DNA of 35,474 bases from Ruminococcus flavefaciens (GTDB lineage: Bacteria > Bacillota > Clostridia > Oscillospirales > Ruminococcaceae): the NCBI GenBank assembly GCA_002310115.1, contig DBYI01000063.1:1-35474 (forward strand). Reading direction: 5' to 3'. The notes under the pieces were generated by a model. It was given only the letters and a program-made list of their open reading frames with translations. It ran no database searches and was not told the origin of the DNA. The translations under genes and the position numbers were made by a program. This document shows, piece after piece, positions 13,443 through 21,643 of this stretch; positions within the stretch are counted from its first letter, which is position 1; every line of letters begins with the position of its first letter.

Positions 13443-16064
13443 ATGGGTATTACTGAAAAGGAAGCAGAGGAAAGACTCAGGAAAGATGGCGAAAATGTTA
13501 TCGGAGAGGAAAGGCGTGCCGGGCCTTTGCGAATATTTCTCGGACAGTTCCGCGATGTTATGGTGATGATACTTCTGGGGGCTACGATTATTTCGGTGTT
13601 TCTCGGGGAAATATCTGATGCTGTGACTATAATACTTATCGTGCTCCTAAATGCTGTACTCGGATTTATACAGGAATACCGTACGGAGCATACTATCGAG
13701 GCTCTACGCTCAATGACATCGCCTACTGCAAAGTGCTGGCGTGACGGAAAACTCCGTGAAATAGCTGCTTCACGTCTTGTGAAGGGAGATATCATAGATC
13801 TTGAAGCCGGAGATCGAATACCTGCAGACTGTGCAGTGCTTAAAGCTGCAGGATTTTTTGCAGATGAATCAGTGCTTACGGGAGAGTCCGTTGCTGTAGG
13901 AAAGCTGGCAGGGAGTGAGGATGATTATGACAACTCTCTTAACAAGGAGAATATCGTTTACTGTGGAGCTTCTGCAGTAAAGGGCTCATGTCGCGGAAAG
14001 GTCATAGCTACAGGCATGGATACGCAGATGGGAAAGATATCAGGAATGCTTACGGATATCAAACGGGAGCAGACTCCACTGCAACAGCGGCTTGCAGAAC
14101 TGGGCAAGGTCGTGGCAGTTATATGTCTTATTGTGTGCGTGGCGGTTTTTGTGGCGGGAGTGCTTCGGGGTGAGAATGTTTTCGATATGCTCATGACGGG
14201 TATAACTATCGCTATTGCTGCAATTCCGGAGGGACTTCCGGCAACGGTTACTATTGCGCTTGCATTGGCAGTCAGCCGTATGATGAAGCAGAAAGCTCTG
14301 GTAAACAAGCTGCATAGCGTTGAAACTTTAGGCTGTACATCGGTAATCTGCTCTGATAAGACCGGAACTATCACTGAGAATAAAATGACCGTTACGGAGC
14401 TCGTCACTGCCGATGAAGAGTTCTTTTTCAGTGGCATGGGTTACAAAATCAGCGGCGCTGTTACCAAATACGGTGATATCGCTGTGAATCCCGTGACAGA
14501 GAGAACTCTTACGGAGGCACTTCAGTGCGGAGTGATATGCTCCACGGCTGAAATAAGCGCTCAGGTAAAGCCGAAAAGTCGAAACAGAGGTGCCCTTGCA
14601 GGCAAAGGTGAATGGAACGTTACAGGTGATCCCACTGAAGCGGCTCTTCTTATTGCGGCAGCAAAGGCTGGAATTACGAAATCTTCAGTGAGTGATAAGA
14701 TGCACACTATAGGTGAGTTCCCGTTTGACAGTGAAACGCGGTTCATGGCGGTACATTGCAGTTTCTGTAACGAAAAGAGGATATACTTCAAGGGTGCTGA
14801 AGAAGTTCTTCTGCCAAGGTGTTCGCAGTACATGAACAGTAGGGGAGAGATATCTGTCATGACAGCTTCTTTTCAACGAAAGTTAGAGGAAAAAGCTGCG
14901 GAGATGTCTGAGAGGGCGTTGAGAGTTCTTGCTCTTGCCATGTGCAACTCCGATAAATTTGAACCTGACCGTGGGAATCTTGTGTTTCTCGGCTTTGCAG
15001 GTATGACCGATCCTCCACGTGAGGAGGCGAAAGCAGCTATACGTCGCTGTGCAGCAGCTTCAGTCAGGACTGTAATGATAACTGGTGACCATAAAAATAC
15101 CGCTGTGGCAGTTGCTGGAAAAGCAGGACTACTCAAGGGCGGTATGGCCATTACGGGCGAGGAGCTGAACAGGCTTTCCGATGAGGAACTCGATCGTGAT
15201 ATTGGGAAATATACCGTATTTGCCCGTGTAGAGCCTGCGCACAAGCTTCGTATTGTCCGCAGCTTCAAGCGGCGTGGAGAGATAGTTACCATGACGGGGG
15301 ACGGAGTTAATGACGCTCCTGCAGTAAAAGAAGCTGATGTGGGGGTAGCTATGGGAGTTACTGGTACAGATGTGACTAAACAGGCTGCTGATGTAATACT
15401 TATGGACGACAATCTTGCCACTCTTGTGAATGCTGTAGAACAGGGACGGTGTGTTTACGCAAATATCCGAAAGTTTGTGCGGTATCTGCTCTCATGCAAC
15501 ATAGGCGAAGTTCTTACAATGTTTCTAGGGATAATTATGGGAATGCCTATAGTACTTCTCCCTGTGCAGATACTTCTCATAAATCTTGTTACGGACGGCT
15601 TGCCTGCGATAGCACTGGGTATGGAATCTCCTGAGCGCGATATCATGTGCCGTCCGCCGAGGCGCTTCGATGAGGGCTTCTTCGCTGGGGGGCTTATTTG
15701 GAAGATAGTCATTCGCGGTATATTCATCGGACTTTCTACTCTTGCAAGCTTTACAACGGTCATGCATCTTGGAAGTTCCGCGGAAGCATGCCGAACTGCT
15801 GCGCTTATCACGCTTGTCGTTTCTCAGCTGATACATGTTTTTGAGTGCCGTTCAGAGAGCCGTTCTATTTTTACTATGAATCCTTTCGGAAATATGAAAC
15901 TTGTGGGAGCAGTATTTATTTCGGGAGCTGTTCTTGCAGCTGCAATACTTGTTCCTCAGCTGCAGATGGTTTTCAGCACAACGATTCCTACAGTGGCAGA
16001 GCTTCTTATCGCACTCGGCTTAAGTGCTGCAGTACCTTTTGTAAGCTCTGTTATAAGTCGTTAA
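13443..16064 (+). CDS. P-type Ca2+-transporting ATPase (type IIA/SERCA-like)
   Basis: The 873-residue protein is a complete P-type ATPase of the inner membrane. The phosphorylation motif D-K-T-G-T-I-T places the catalytic Asp at residue 305. The T-G-E-S actuator loop, T-G-D-H in the P domain and T-G-D-G-V-N-D-A-P hinge are all present. Calcium ligands known from SERCA are kept: I-P-E-G-L-P in helix 4, N-I-G-E-V in helix 5 and N-L-V-T-D-G-L-P in helix 6. Both Ca2+ sites therefore look intact, and calcium export is the likely function. The start follows AAAGGGTG. It stands alone between divergent and convergent neighbours. Confidence 0.93.
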   Translation: MGITEKEAEERLRKDGENVIGEERRAGPLRIFLGQFRDVMVMILLGATIISVFLGEISDAVTIILIVLLNAVLGFIQEYRTEHTIEALRSMTSPTAKCWRDGKLREIAASRLVKGDIIDLEAGDRIPADCAVLKAAGFFADESVLTGESVAVGKLAGSEDDYDNSLNKENIVYCGASAVKGSCRGKVIATGMDTQMGKISGMLTDIKREQTPLQQRLAELGKVVAVICLIVCVAVFVAGVLRGENVFDMLMTGITIAIAAIPEGLPATVTIALALAVSRMMKQKALVNKLHSVETLGCTSVICSDKTGTITENKMTVTELVTADEEFFFSGMGYKISGAVTKYGDIAVNPVTERTLTEALQCGVICSTAEISAQVKPKSRNRGALAGKGEWNVTGDPTEAALLIAAAKAGITKSSVSDKMHTIGEFPFDSETRFMAVHCSFCNEKRIYFKGAEEVLLPRCSQYMNSRGEISVMTASFQRKLEEKAAEMSERALRVLALAMCNSDKFEPDRGNLVFLGFAGMTDPPREEAKAAIRRCAAASVRTVMITGDHKNTAVAVAGKAGLLKGGMAITGEELNRLSDEELDRDIGKYTVFARVEPAHKLRIVRSFKRRGEIVTMTGDGVNDAPAVKEADVGVAMGVTGTDVTKQAADVILMDDNLATLVNAVEQGRCVYANIRKFVRYLLSCNIGEVLTMFLGIIMGMPIVLLPVQILLINLVTDGLPAIALGMESPERDIMCRPPRRFDEGFFAGGLIWKIVIRGIFIGLSTLASFTTVMHLGSSAEACRTAALITLVVSQLIHVFECRSESRSIFTMNPFGNMKLVGAVFISGAVLAAAILVPQLQMVFSTTIPTVAELLIALGLSAAVPFVSSVISR

Positions 16065-16227
16065 TTTACGTGAGATATTCCGTTGTATTCGTGTTGCTAC
16101 TTATGTGGGGATTATAGGTGATTTCCTGGTGAATGTCTGAAATGCCGTGAACGTAGTTTTATTGTAATTCAACTCTTTAAGCACCTCTGACACCTCAATT
16201 ATAAGTTGTGAAATATACATAAAAACA

Positions 16228-16256
16228 GGGAACGACAATAACGTTCCCCGCTTTTT
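16228..16256. terminator. Bidirectional terminator between the Ca2+ ATPase and mazF
   Basis: GGGAACG (16228-16234) pairs with CGTTCCC (16242-16248). A T-tract follows on the plus strand (16252-16256). On the minus strand TGTTTTTATG follows. The rest of 16065-16227 shows no gene. Confidence 0.82.
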
Positions 16257-16602
16257 ATATTCCCAGCCCAAAACTTATAGAAAGAGCTGTATTCACCTTA
16301 TCCATTGCATTAAGGTCGAGCTCTCCCATTTTATCTTTCAAGCGTTTTTTGTCTATGGTTCTTATCTGCTCAAGAAGCACTATGCTATCCTTGGCGAGAC
16401 CGCACTGATCTGCCTGCACTTCTATGTGGGTAGGCAGACGGCTCTTGCCACGCTGACTGGTTATGGCAGCTGCTATGACTGTGGGACTGTGTTTGTTCCC
16501 TACATCGTTCTGAACTATAAGTACAGGTCTGATGCCGCCCTGTTCAGAGCCTACGACGGGGCTGAGGTCGGCGTAATATATTTCTCCTCTTCTGACGGAC
16601 AT
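16255..16602 (-). CDS. mazF: MazF/PemK-family endoribonuclease toxin without adjacent antitoxin
   Basis: The 115-residue protein matches MazF/NdoA: R-R-G-E-I-Y-Y-A-D-L-S-P-V-V-G-S-E-Q-G-G, then R-P-V-L-I-V-Q-N-D with the catalytic Arg, and A-A-I-T-S with the catalytic Thr. It would be a cytoplasmic sequence-specific RNase. GGGAG before the ATG supports the start. A MazE/EndoAI-type antitoxin gene normally lies directly upstream, but the 112 bases upstream (16603-16714) carry no open frame. They hold only a TATAAT (16667-16662) without a good -35. The next gene upstream encodes an unrelated unknown protein. The antitoxin may be elsewhere in the genome. Confidence 0.92.
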   Translation of the reverse strand: MSVRRGEIYYADLSPVVGSEQGGIRPVLIVQNDVGNKHSPTVIAAAITSQRGKSRLPTHIEVQADQCGLAKDSIVLLEQIRTIDKKRLKDKMGELDLNAMDKVNTALSISFGLGI

Positions 16603-16714
16603 GTTGCTTTCTCCCGATATATAATGAATTTATTGTTCTTATTATTACCCTTGGAGCTGAGATTATACAGCTTTTATTCATTATATGCCACAGAGCGGAA
16701 ATATGCTTATGTTT

Positions 16715-17230
16715 TCAAATTCCAATGTTGTTAAAAATGCCTACTTCTCTTGTGTGGTGTTCTATGAACATTTTCAGCTTCATATCGCTTAGGAAATAGA
16801 AGGAATACGGCTCGTATGATCGGTCGTCGGCAACTTTGAAGGCAGTATTGAGTTCAGGGAGATCTATTGTGAAGTCAGCGTGATCATAGAAGCAATAATT
16901 ATCGAGAAACATCTTCTTTTGATTGTTGGTCGATATATCTAAGCTGTAACATGTTCCGTCATGCAGATTTTCAATCTTCCCAGACCAGTCTATTGCAAAG
17001 GAACTGTACTTTTCAGAGATGTTTTTCAGGAACTTCATACATGTAGATTCCTTTGCACCATACATGAAACTGCCTGTCATATTGAAGAAAATCGCTCTGG
17101 TAGAGCTGAGTATCACGTCTTTGATGATATCGTATCGTAAATTTGCGTTGAGGGCGAGAAACTTAATATACTGTGCTTGAAATGAGGCGATATCGTCTGT
17201 GATGCAATTTATTGTTAGTTTGTTGGCCAT
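16715..17230 (-). CDS. Protein of unknown function (171 aa)
   Basis: This is a soluble protein with no signal peptide or membrane helix. It begins with a strand-like segment (K-L-T-I-N-C-I-T-D-D) followed by mixed alpha/beta stretches, and is rich in Phe, Tyr and Asp. No known motif is visible. Its ATG lies inside the end of the DUF2809 gene (16-base overlap) with AAAGGAAAT as ribosome binding site, so it is the third gene of the hydF-DUF2809 transcript. A link to hydrogenase maturation is not implied by the sequence. Confidence 0.7.
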   Translation of the reverse strand: MANKLTINCITDDIASFQAQYIKFLALNANLRYDIIKDVILSSTRAIFFNMTGSFMYGAKESTCMKFLKNISEKYSSFAIDWSGKIENLHDGTCYSLDISTNNQKKMFLDNYCFYDHADFTIDLPELNTAFKVADDRSYEPYSFYFLSDMKLKMFIEHHTREVGIFNNIGI

Positions 17231-17616
17231 TGATTATTTCCTTTACGAAGTTTTGTGAAAATGTATATCTCGAGTATAGTCACAGCAGTTCCTGCAGCGT
17301 AACTCCATAAGTCCTCGGTAGCATAACTCGTACCTATGATGATACGGAGCAGCTCGTTTTCAATGCCAAGAATATCGGCGATATGTAACTTTTGTAAGAA
17401 CTCTACAACAAATGAAAATGCAAGAATACCAAATGCCACTGCATAGGAACTGAATTTACTCGGGACAAATGAGCGGAAAAGGCAGTACAGAACCCATACA
17501 ATAATAACATCGCCCACGTAAGAACGTATGAAGTGGCTGAAAGAGAAGACACCTATGCAGACTTCAACTGCCACAAGCAGTATAAAGCCGATGATATATG
17601 GCATCCGTGCTTTCAT
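17215..17616 (-). CDS. DUF2809 integral membrane protein
   Basis: The 133-residue protein has about four membrane helices. It shows the DUF2809 pattern: F-I-R-S-Y-V-G-D-V-I-I-V-W-V-L-Y-C near residue 28, then F-V-V-E-F-L-Q, and I-I-G-T-S-Y-A-T-E-D-L-W-S-Y near 90. Function is unknown. The start overlaps the hydF stop by four bases (ATGA), showing coupling with hydF. The end overlaps the next gene by 16 bases. Confidence 0.85.
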   Translation of the reverse strand: MKARMPYIIGFILLVAVEVCIGVFSFSHFIRSYVGDVIIVWVLYCLFRSFVPSKFSSYAVAFGILAFSFVVEFLQKLHIADILGIENELLRIIIGTSYATEDLWSYAAGTAVTILEIYIFTKLRKGNNQWPTN

Positions 17617-18815
17617 TTGATCTCTCCTGCAAGGTCGGGGAATATACCGAGACTGCGGTTGAGTATTCCGTTCATCAGTGCCAGGGCTATGCCGTAATTT
17701 GTAAAGGGGACAGACTGATCCTCAGAAGACTTGCGGCGATAGGTCATCTCCCTTTCGCCAAGCATACAGCCGCCACAGTGTATTACCAGACTGTATTTTG
17801 ACAAGTTATCGGGGAACTCACGCCCTGAGCTAAGTTCTATATTTACGTTTTTGCCCGTGAACTTCTTCAGCAGAGCAGGGAGCTTTATGCTGCCGATATC
17901 GCCGCACTGACGGTGATGAGTACATCCTTCGGAAATAAGGACAGTATCTCCGTCTTTCAATGTCTTTATAGCAGATGCGCCTTTTACTGATGTTTCAAGG
18001 AAGCCTTTGTATCGTGCCATGAGTATGGAAAAAGAGGTGAGAGGAATGCTTTCGGGAACAATTCTACTCACCATTGCGAAAGCCTGACTGTCGGTAATGA
18101 CCAGTTTTGGTGGTGCAGCTAGTTTTTCAAGTGTTTCGGCAAGCTGAAACTCTTTAGTAAATAGTGCCGTAGCATCAGCATCGAGAATGTCGCGCAAGGT
18201 CTGCACCTGAGGCAAAATCATTCGTCCTTTTGGTGCAGAAGAATCAATAGGCGTAACCAGCACAGTCATATCTCCTGCGTTCAGCAGATCGCCGATTATG
18301 TGCTTATCCTGTGATGGTAGCTTTGCCAGAGCGGCGATACGTTCCTTGAGCTCATATATGTTCTCGCCAGTGATGGCGCTGACTTCTATCTCGTTGTCAT
18401 GACAGACACGTTTATTTTCGACGATATCTGACTTGTTGTAGACAATAAGATATGGGATTTCCTTATCTGTGAAAATACTAATGAGCTGACGTTCGGTTTC
18501 GGTAAGTCCAACTGATCCGTCAACAATGAGCACAGCAAGATCTGTGCGGTTTAGTATCTGTTTTGTTTTGCGTACTCTAAGCTCTCCGAGAGCTCCTTCA
18601 TCATCAAAGCCCGGGGTGTCTATTATTACTACTGGTCCCAGCGGAAGGAGCTCCATAGCCTTTGTGACAGGGTCGGTGGTAGTACCTTTTACATCTGATA
18701 CTACAGACAACTCCTGTCCGGTGACAGCGTTGACAACGCTGGATTTTCCTGCATTTCTTCGTCCGAAGAAGCCGATGTGGACTCTTTCAGATGACGGTAT
18801 ATCGTTTAAACTCAT
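17613..18815 (-). CDS. hydF: [FeFe]-hydrogenase H-cluster maturation GTPase HydF
   Basis: HydF is the scaffold on which the 2Fe subcluster of [FeFe]-hydrogenase is assembled with HydE and HydG. An N-terminal GTPase domain shows G-R-R-N-A-G-K-S (P-loop, about residues 18-25), G-T-T-T-D-P, D-T-P-G-F-D and N-K-S-D. The C-terminal cluster domain carries C-T-H-H and, about 50 residues later, H-C-G-G-C, the known 4Fe-4S ligands. At about 400 residues it is full length. The ATG at 18815 fits the AAAGG ribosome binding site better than the in-frame ATG at 18824. hydE and hydG are not in the window. It heads a transcript with DUF2809 and an unknown gene. The 18816-18964 leader shows no consensus promoter. 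Confidence 0.95.
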   Translation of the reverse strand: MSLNDIPSSERVHIGFFGRRNAGKSSVVNAVTGQELSVVSDVKGTTTDPVTKAMELLPLGPVVIIDTPGFDDEGALGELRVRKTKQILNRTDLAVLIVDGSVGLTETERQLISIFTDKEIPYLIVYNKSDIVENKRVCHDNEIEVSAITGENIYELKERIAALAKLPSQDKHIIGDLLNAGDMTVLVTPIDSSAPKGRMILPQVQTLRDILDADATALFTKEFQLAETLEKLAAPPKLVITDSQAFAMVSRIVPESIPLTSFSILMARYKGFLETSVKGASAIKTLKDGDTVLISEGCTHHRQCGDIGSIKLPALLKKFTGKNVNIELSSGREFPDNLSKYSLVIHCGGCMLGEREMTYRRKSSEDQSVPFTNYGIALALMNGILNRSLGIFPDLAGEIK

Positions 18816-18964
18816 ATTTATCATTCCTTTAAATTTGGTTTCAGTTTTTAGAAGGGAACGTTGCCTTCGGTGTTCCGATCGTTTAGCCGTTTGATTCTTG
18901 ATCAGTGTTATCTTTTAGTTCTTCACGGATCTTGGTGTTATGCAGTGCAGCCCAACTCTGAACT

Positions 18965-19000
18965 AAAAAGAGCCGCAGAAGTAAGAGTACTCCACGGCTC
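18965..19000 (-). terminator. Terminator of the malic enzyme gene
   Basis: On the minus strand, GAGCCG (19000-18995) pairs with CGGCTC (18975-18970). An inner stem extends it (GGAGTA with TACTTC, one G-U pair) and five T residues follow (18969-18965). Confidence 0.88.
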
Positions 19001-19044
19001 AATTATATCATATATAATGTGTTTCTGCAAGAAAAATTGTTTGC

Positions 19045-20220
19045 TTAAATTCGTGCAACGCCTGTATCCTTAGCAGCCTGAGCAACAGCCTTTGCAACTG
19101 CCTGTGCTACTGTTTTGTCTAAGGCGCTTGGAATAATGTAATCAGCACTAAGTTTGTCGTCTGTAACGAATGAAGCAATCGCTTTTGCAGCAGCAATCTT
19201 CATAGCGTCGTTAATGTCGCTTGCGCGAACATCGAGCGCTCCACGGAAGATACCCGGAAATGCGAGAACGTTGTTTATCTGGTTCGGGAAGTCACTTCTT
19301 CCTGTACCAACAACAGCAGCTCCAGCTTCCTTAGCAAGATCGGGCATTATTTCAGGAGTTGGGTTAGCCATTGGGAAGAGTATCGGGTTATGAGCCATGC
19401 TCTTTACCATTTCCGGAGTTACGCAGCCGGGAGCTGAAACACCGATGAATACATCTGCCCCTTTGATAACTTCTTCAAGACTACCTTTTCTCATCTGCTG
19501 ATTTGTAATCTCAGCCATTTCGTCCTTCATGGGATTCATGCCTTCAGGACGACCCTTGTAGATAGCACCGTTTCTGTCGCAGAGAACAACGTCCTTGAGG
19601 CCCATTGAGATGAGGAGCTTAATGATAGCGATACCTGCAGCGCCTGCACCACTGGTTACTACTCTTATTTCATCAAGTTTCTTGCCAACTACCTTAAGAG
19701 CGTTGAGCATAGCAGCAAGAGTAACAACGGCTGTACCGTGCTGATCATCGTGAAATATCGGGATATCACAGCATTCCTTGAGCTTCTTCTCAATTTCAAA
19801 GCAACGGGGAGCTGAAATATCCTCAAGGTTAACACCGCCGAATGAGCCTGCAAGTAAACGAACTGTATTAACGATATCGTCAACTTCCTTTGAGCGAACA
19901 CAAAGCGGAATTGCATCAACATCTCCGAAAGCCTTGAAAAGAGCGCACTTTCCTTCCATAACAGGCATTCCAGCCTCAGGGCCTATATCTCCGAGTCCCA
20001 GAACTGCCGTGCCGTCTGTGACTACAGCAACGAGGTTTGAACGACGTGTGAGCTCATAGCTCTTGTCAACGTCTTTCTGTATTTCGAGGCATGGCTGTGC
20101 GACGCCTGGGGTGTATGCGAGGGAGAGGTCGTCTCTTGTTACAAGGGGAGTTCGGCAGATAACTTCAATCTTACCCTGCCACTCATAGTGCTTTTTAAGT
20201 GATTCTTCTGCGTAATTCAT
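19045..20220 (-). CDS. NAD(P)-dependent malic enzyme (oxaloacetate-decarboxylating)
   Basis: The 391-residue protein is a bacterial-type malic enzyme, which decarboxylates malate to pyruvate and reduces NAD(P). Visible hallmarks are L-A-Y-T-P-G-V-A-Q-P near residue 35, V-V-T-D-G-T-A-V-L-G-L-G-D, the metal-binding F-H-D-D-Q-H-G-T-A and the nucleotide-binding G-A-G-A-A-G near 190. AAAGGA lies ten bases before the ATG. It follows the malate/lactate dehydrogenase gene by 80 bases, but a terminator lies between them, so expression may be partly separate. Together the two would form the oxaloacetate-malate-pyruvate shunt known from cellulolytic clostridia. Cofactor preference cannot be read safely. 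Confidence 0.95.
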   Translation of the reverse strand: MNYAEESLKKHYEWQGKIEVICRTPLVTRDDLSLAYTPGVAQPCLEIQKDVDKSYELTRRSNLVAVVTDGTAVLGLGDIGPEAGMPVMEGKCALFKAFGDVDAIPLCVRSKEVDDIVNTVRLLAGSFGGVNLEDISAPRCFEIEKKLKECCDIPIFHDDQHGTAVVTLAAMLNALKVVGKKLDEIRVVTSGAGAAGIAIIKLLISMGLKDVVLCDRNGAIYKGRPEGMNPMKDEMAEITNQQMRKGSLEEVIKGADVFIGVSAPGCVTPEMVKSMAHNPILFPMANPTPEIMPDLAKEAGAAVVGTGRSDFPNQINNVLAFPGIFRGALDVRASDINDAMKIAAAKAIASFVTDDKLSADYIIPSALDKTVAQAVAKAVAQAAKDTGVARI

Positions 20221-20249
20221 GATTTATGTGTCCTTTCAGTACTTATTTT

Positions 20250-20278
20250 AAAAAAGCGGAGAACGAACGGTCCTCCGC
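20250..20278 (-). terminator. Terminator or attenuator between the dehydrogenase and malic enzyme genes
   Basis: On the minus strand, GCGGAG (20278-20273) pairs with CTCCGC (20261-20256), followed by TTTTTT (20255-20250). No clear promoter is visible between it and the malic enzyme start, so readthrough probably supplies the downstream gene. Confidence 0.75.
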
Positions 20279-20300
20279 GAAAATGCATATTTGCGTTTTC

Positions 20301-21245
20301 TCAGAATTGAATCTGGTCAATAACGCTTCTCAGTGCCTTGGCACTTGCCTGAAGCTTCTCAATCTCTGCGTCTGTGAGCTTAGGTGAAACTTCTCTTTCG
20401 ATACCGTTGCTACCGATAACGCATGGGAGACTAAGACATACGTCATTGATACCGTATCTGCCGTTTATCATAGTGGAAACCGTGATGATGTTTTTAGAGT
20501 CACGGAGGACAGTGTCACATATCTTGTTTACGCTCATTGCAATAGCGTAGAAGGTAGCACCCTTTCTTTTGATGACCTCTGCGCCCGCACTGCGGACTTC
20601 GTTGATAATCTCATCCTCATCGAGATTTGCGTGATCCTGATCTGCGCAGTATTCATCAACTGGAACACCAGCGATATTCATTATAGACCACGGAATGAAT
20701 GAAGAATCACCGTGTTCACCAAACACATAGGCGTGTATGCTGTTAGGGCTTAGACCTATGTGGTCAGCTATGATGGAACGAAGTCTTGAAGTATCAAGAG
20801 CTGTACCTGAACCAATGACCTGATTTGGCTTGAGGTCAGTACATTTCAGGATAGTGTATGTAAGGATATCAACAGGATTGCTGACAACAACATAGATAGC
20901 ATCAGGAGCGTATTTAGCCACTTGAGGCATAACTTCCTTGATGATATTTACGTTTGTTTGGGCAAGGTCAAGACGTGTCTGACCGGGTTTTCTTGCAAGA
21001 CCGAGTGTAACTACTACGATATCAGAGTCCTTAGCGTCCTCATATCCGCCATCAAAGACCTCAACGTTCTCACCGAAAGATACGCCCTGACGGATATCCA
21101 TAGCTTCACCCTTTGCTTTTGCCTTGTTGATGTCAACAAGAACGATATCGGAACAAGTTCCTGCAACAGCGAATGTATAAGCTACAGAAGCGCCGACGTT
21201 GCCAGCGCCGAGTATAGTTATCTTTGTACCGTTTTTCTCAGCCAT
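20301..21245 (-). CDS. Malate/L-lactate dehydrogenase family; malate dehydrogenase favoured
   Basis: The protein (about 314 residues) has the NAD-binding G-A-G-N-V-G near its N-terminus, the D-T-S-R segment and the catalytic G-E-H-G-D-S. Overall it resembles clostridial lactate dehydrogenases. The residue that separates the two activities, Gln102 in lactate dehydrogenase and Arg102 in malate dehydrogenase, falls in L-A-R-K-P-G-Q-T-R and is Arg here (residue 85 of the corrected start). The malic enzyme gene lies directly downstream, so oxaloacetate-to-malate reduction is the better guess. Many annotations would call it ldh. The start is ATG 21245: the ATG at 21260 would overlap the GGAGG. Its promoter leader carries a tandem repeat. 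Confidence 0.88.
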   Translation of the reverse strand: MAEKNGTKITILGAGNVGASVAYTFAVAGTCSDIVLVDINKAKAKGEAMDIRQGVSFGENVEVFDGGYEDAKDSDIVVVTLGLARKPGQTRLDLAQTNVNIIKEVMPQVAKYAPDAIYVVVSNPVDILTYTILKCTDLKPNQVIGSGTALDTSRLRSIIADHIGLSPNSIHAYVFGEHGDSSFIPWSIMNIAGVPVDEYCADQDHANLDEDEIINEVRSAGAEVIKRKGATFYAIAMSVNKICDTVLRDSKNIITVSTMINGRYGINDVCLSLPCVIGSNGIEREVSPKLTDAEIEKLQASAKALRSVIDQIQF

Positions 21246-21300
21246 AATGTTAACCTCCATAATGTTAAGAAAAGCTCTGCCTGTTATTTTTTAGCAATTT

Positions 21301-21332
21301 GCAGAGTTATATGTAAGCAGAGTCATATGTAA
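21301..21332. repeat. Tandem 16-bp direct repeat in the dehydrogenase leader
   Basis: GCAGAGTTATATGTAA (21301-21316) is followed immediately by GCAGAGTCATATGTAA (21317-21332), 15 of 16 identical. The repeats begin five bases below the -10 box and cover the predicted transcription start, a place where a repressor would act. An inverted CTCTGC at 21275-21280 could pair with the first repeat. Confidence 0.7.
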
Positions 21333-21336
21333 TTTT

Positions 21337-21365
21337 ATTATAATAGTAAAGTGTGAAAATATCAA
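21337..21365 (-). promoter_or_regulatory. Sigma-A promoter of the malate/lactate dehydrogenase gene
   Basis: On the minus strand, TTGATA (21365-21360), a 17-base spacer and TATAAT (21342-21337). Confidence 0.85.
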
Positions 21366-21530
21366 GAAAAAAAGCCATTTTCACATAAAAATCGGGATTT
21401 CGTACAAAACAAAACAGGATTTAACACAGCTTTTTAACTGCGAGACTAATACGGGGAAAAACAGGTAGAACCAATAGATATTTTACCCGGAATGAATAAT
21501 ATGCACCTAAAGGCGAATAAAACCGAAAAT

Positions 21531-21548
21531 AATGAATATTTATTCAAA
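21531..21548. promoter_or_regulatory. ARG box (ArgR/AhrC operator)
   Basis: TGAATATTTATTCA (21533-21546), inside AATGAATATTTATTCAAA, fits the ArgR consensus TGAAT-WWWW-ATTCA perfectly. It lies six bases upstream of the -35 box of the argG promoter. It is the only full match I found in the arginine region. The rest of 21366-21530 shows no gene. Confidence 0.8.
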
Positions 21549-21553
21549 AATAC

Positions 21554-21581
21554 TTGACAATATTTTACTATGTAGTATAAT
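21554..21581 (+). promoter_or_regulatory. argG promoter
   Basis: TTGACA (21554-21559), a 16-base spacer and TATAAT (21576-21581), directly downstream of the ARG box. Confidence 0.85.
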
Positions 21582-21643
21582 AGTGTTATATTGCAAATCC
21601 GCGCTGCTCTCAAAGCAGCGATAATATTCAGGAGGTAATCATA

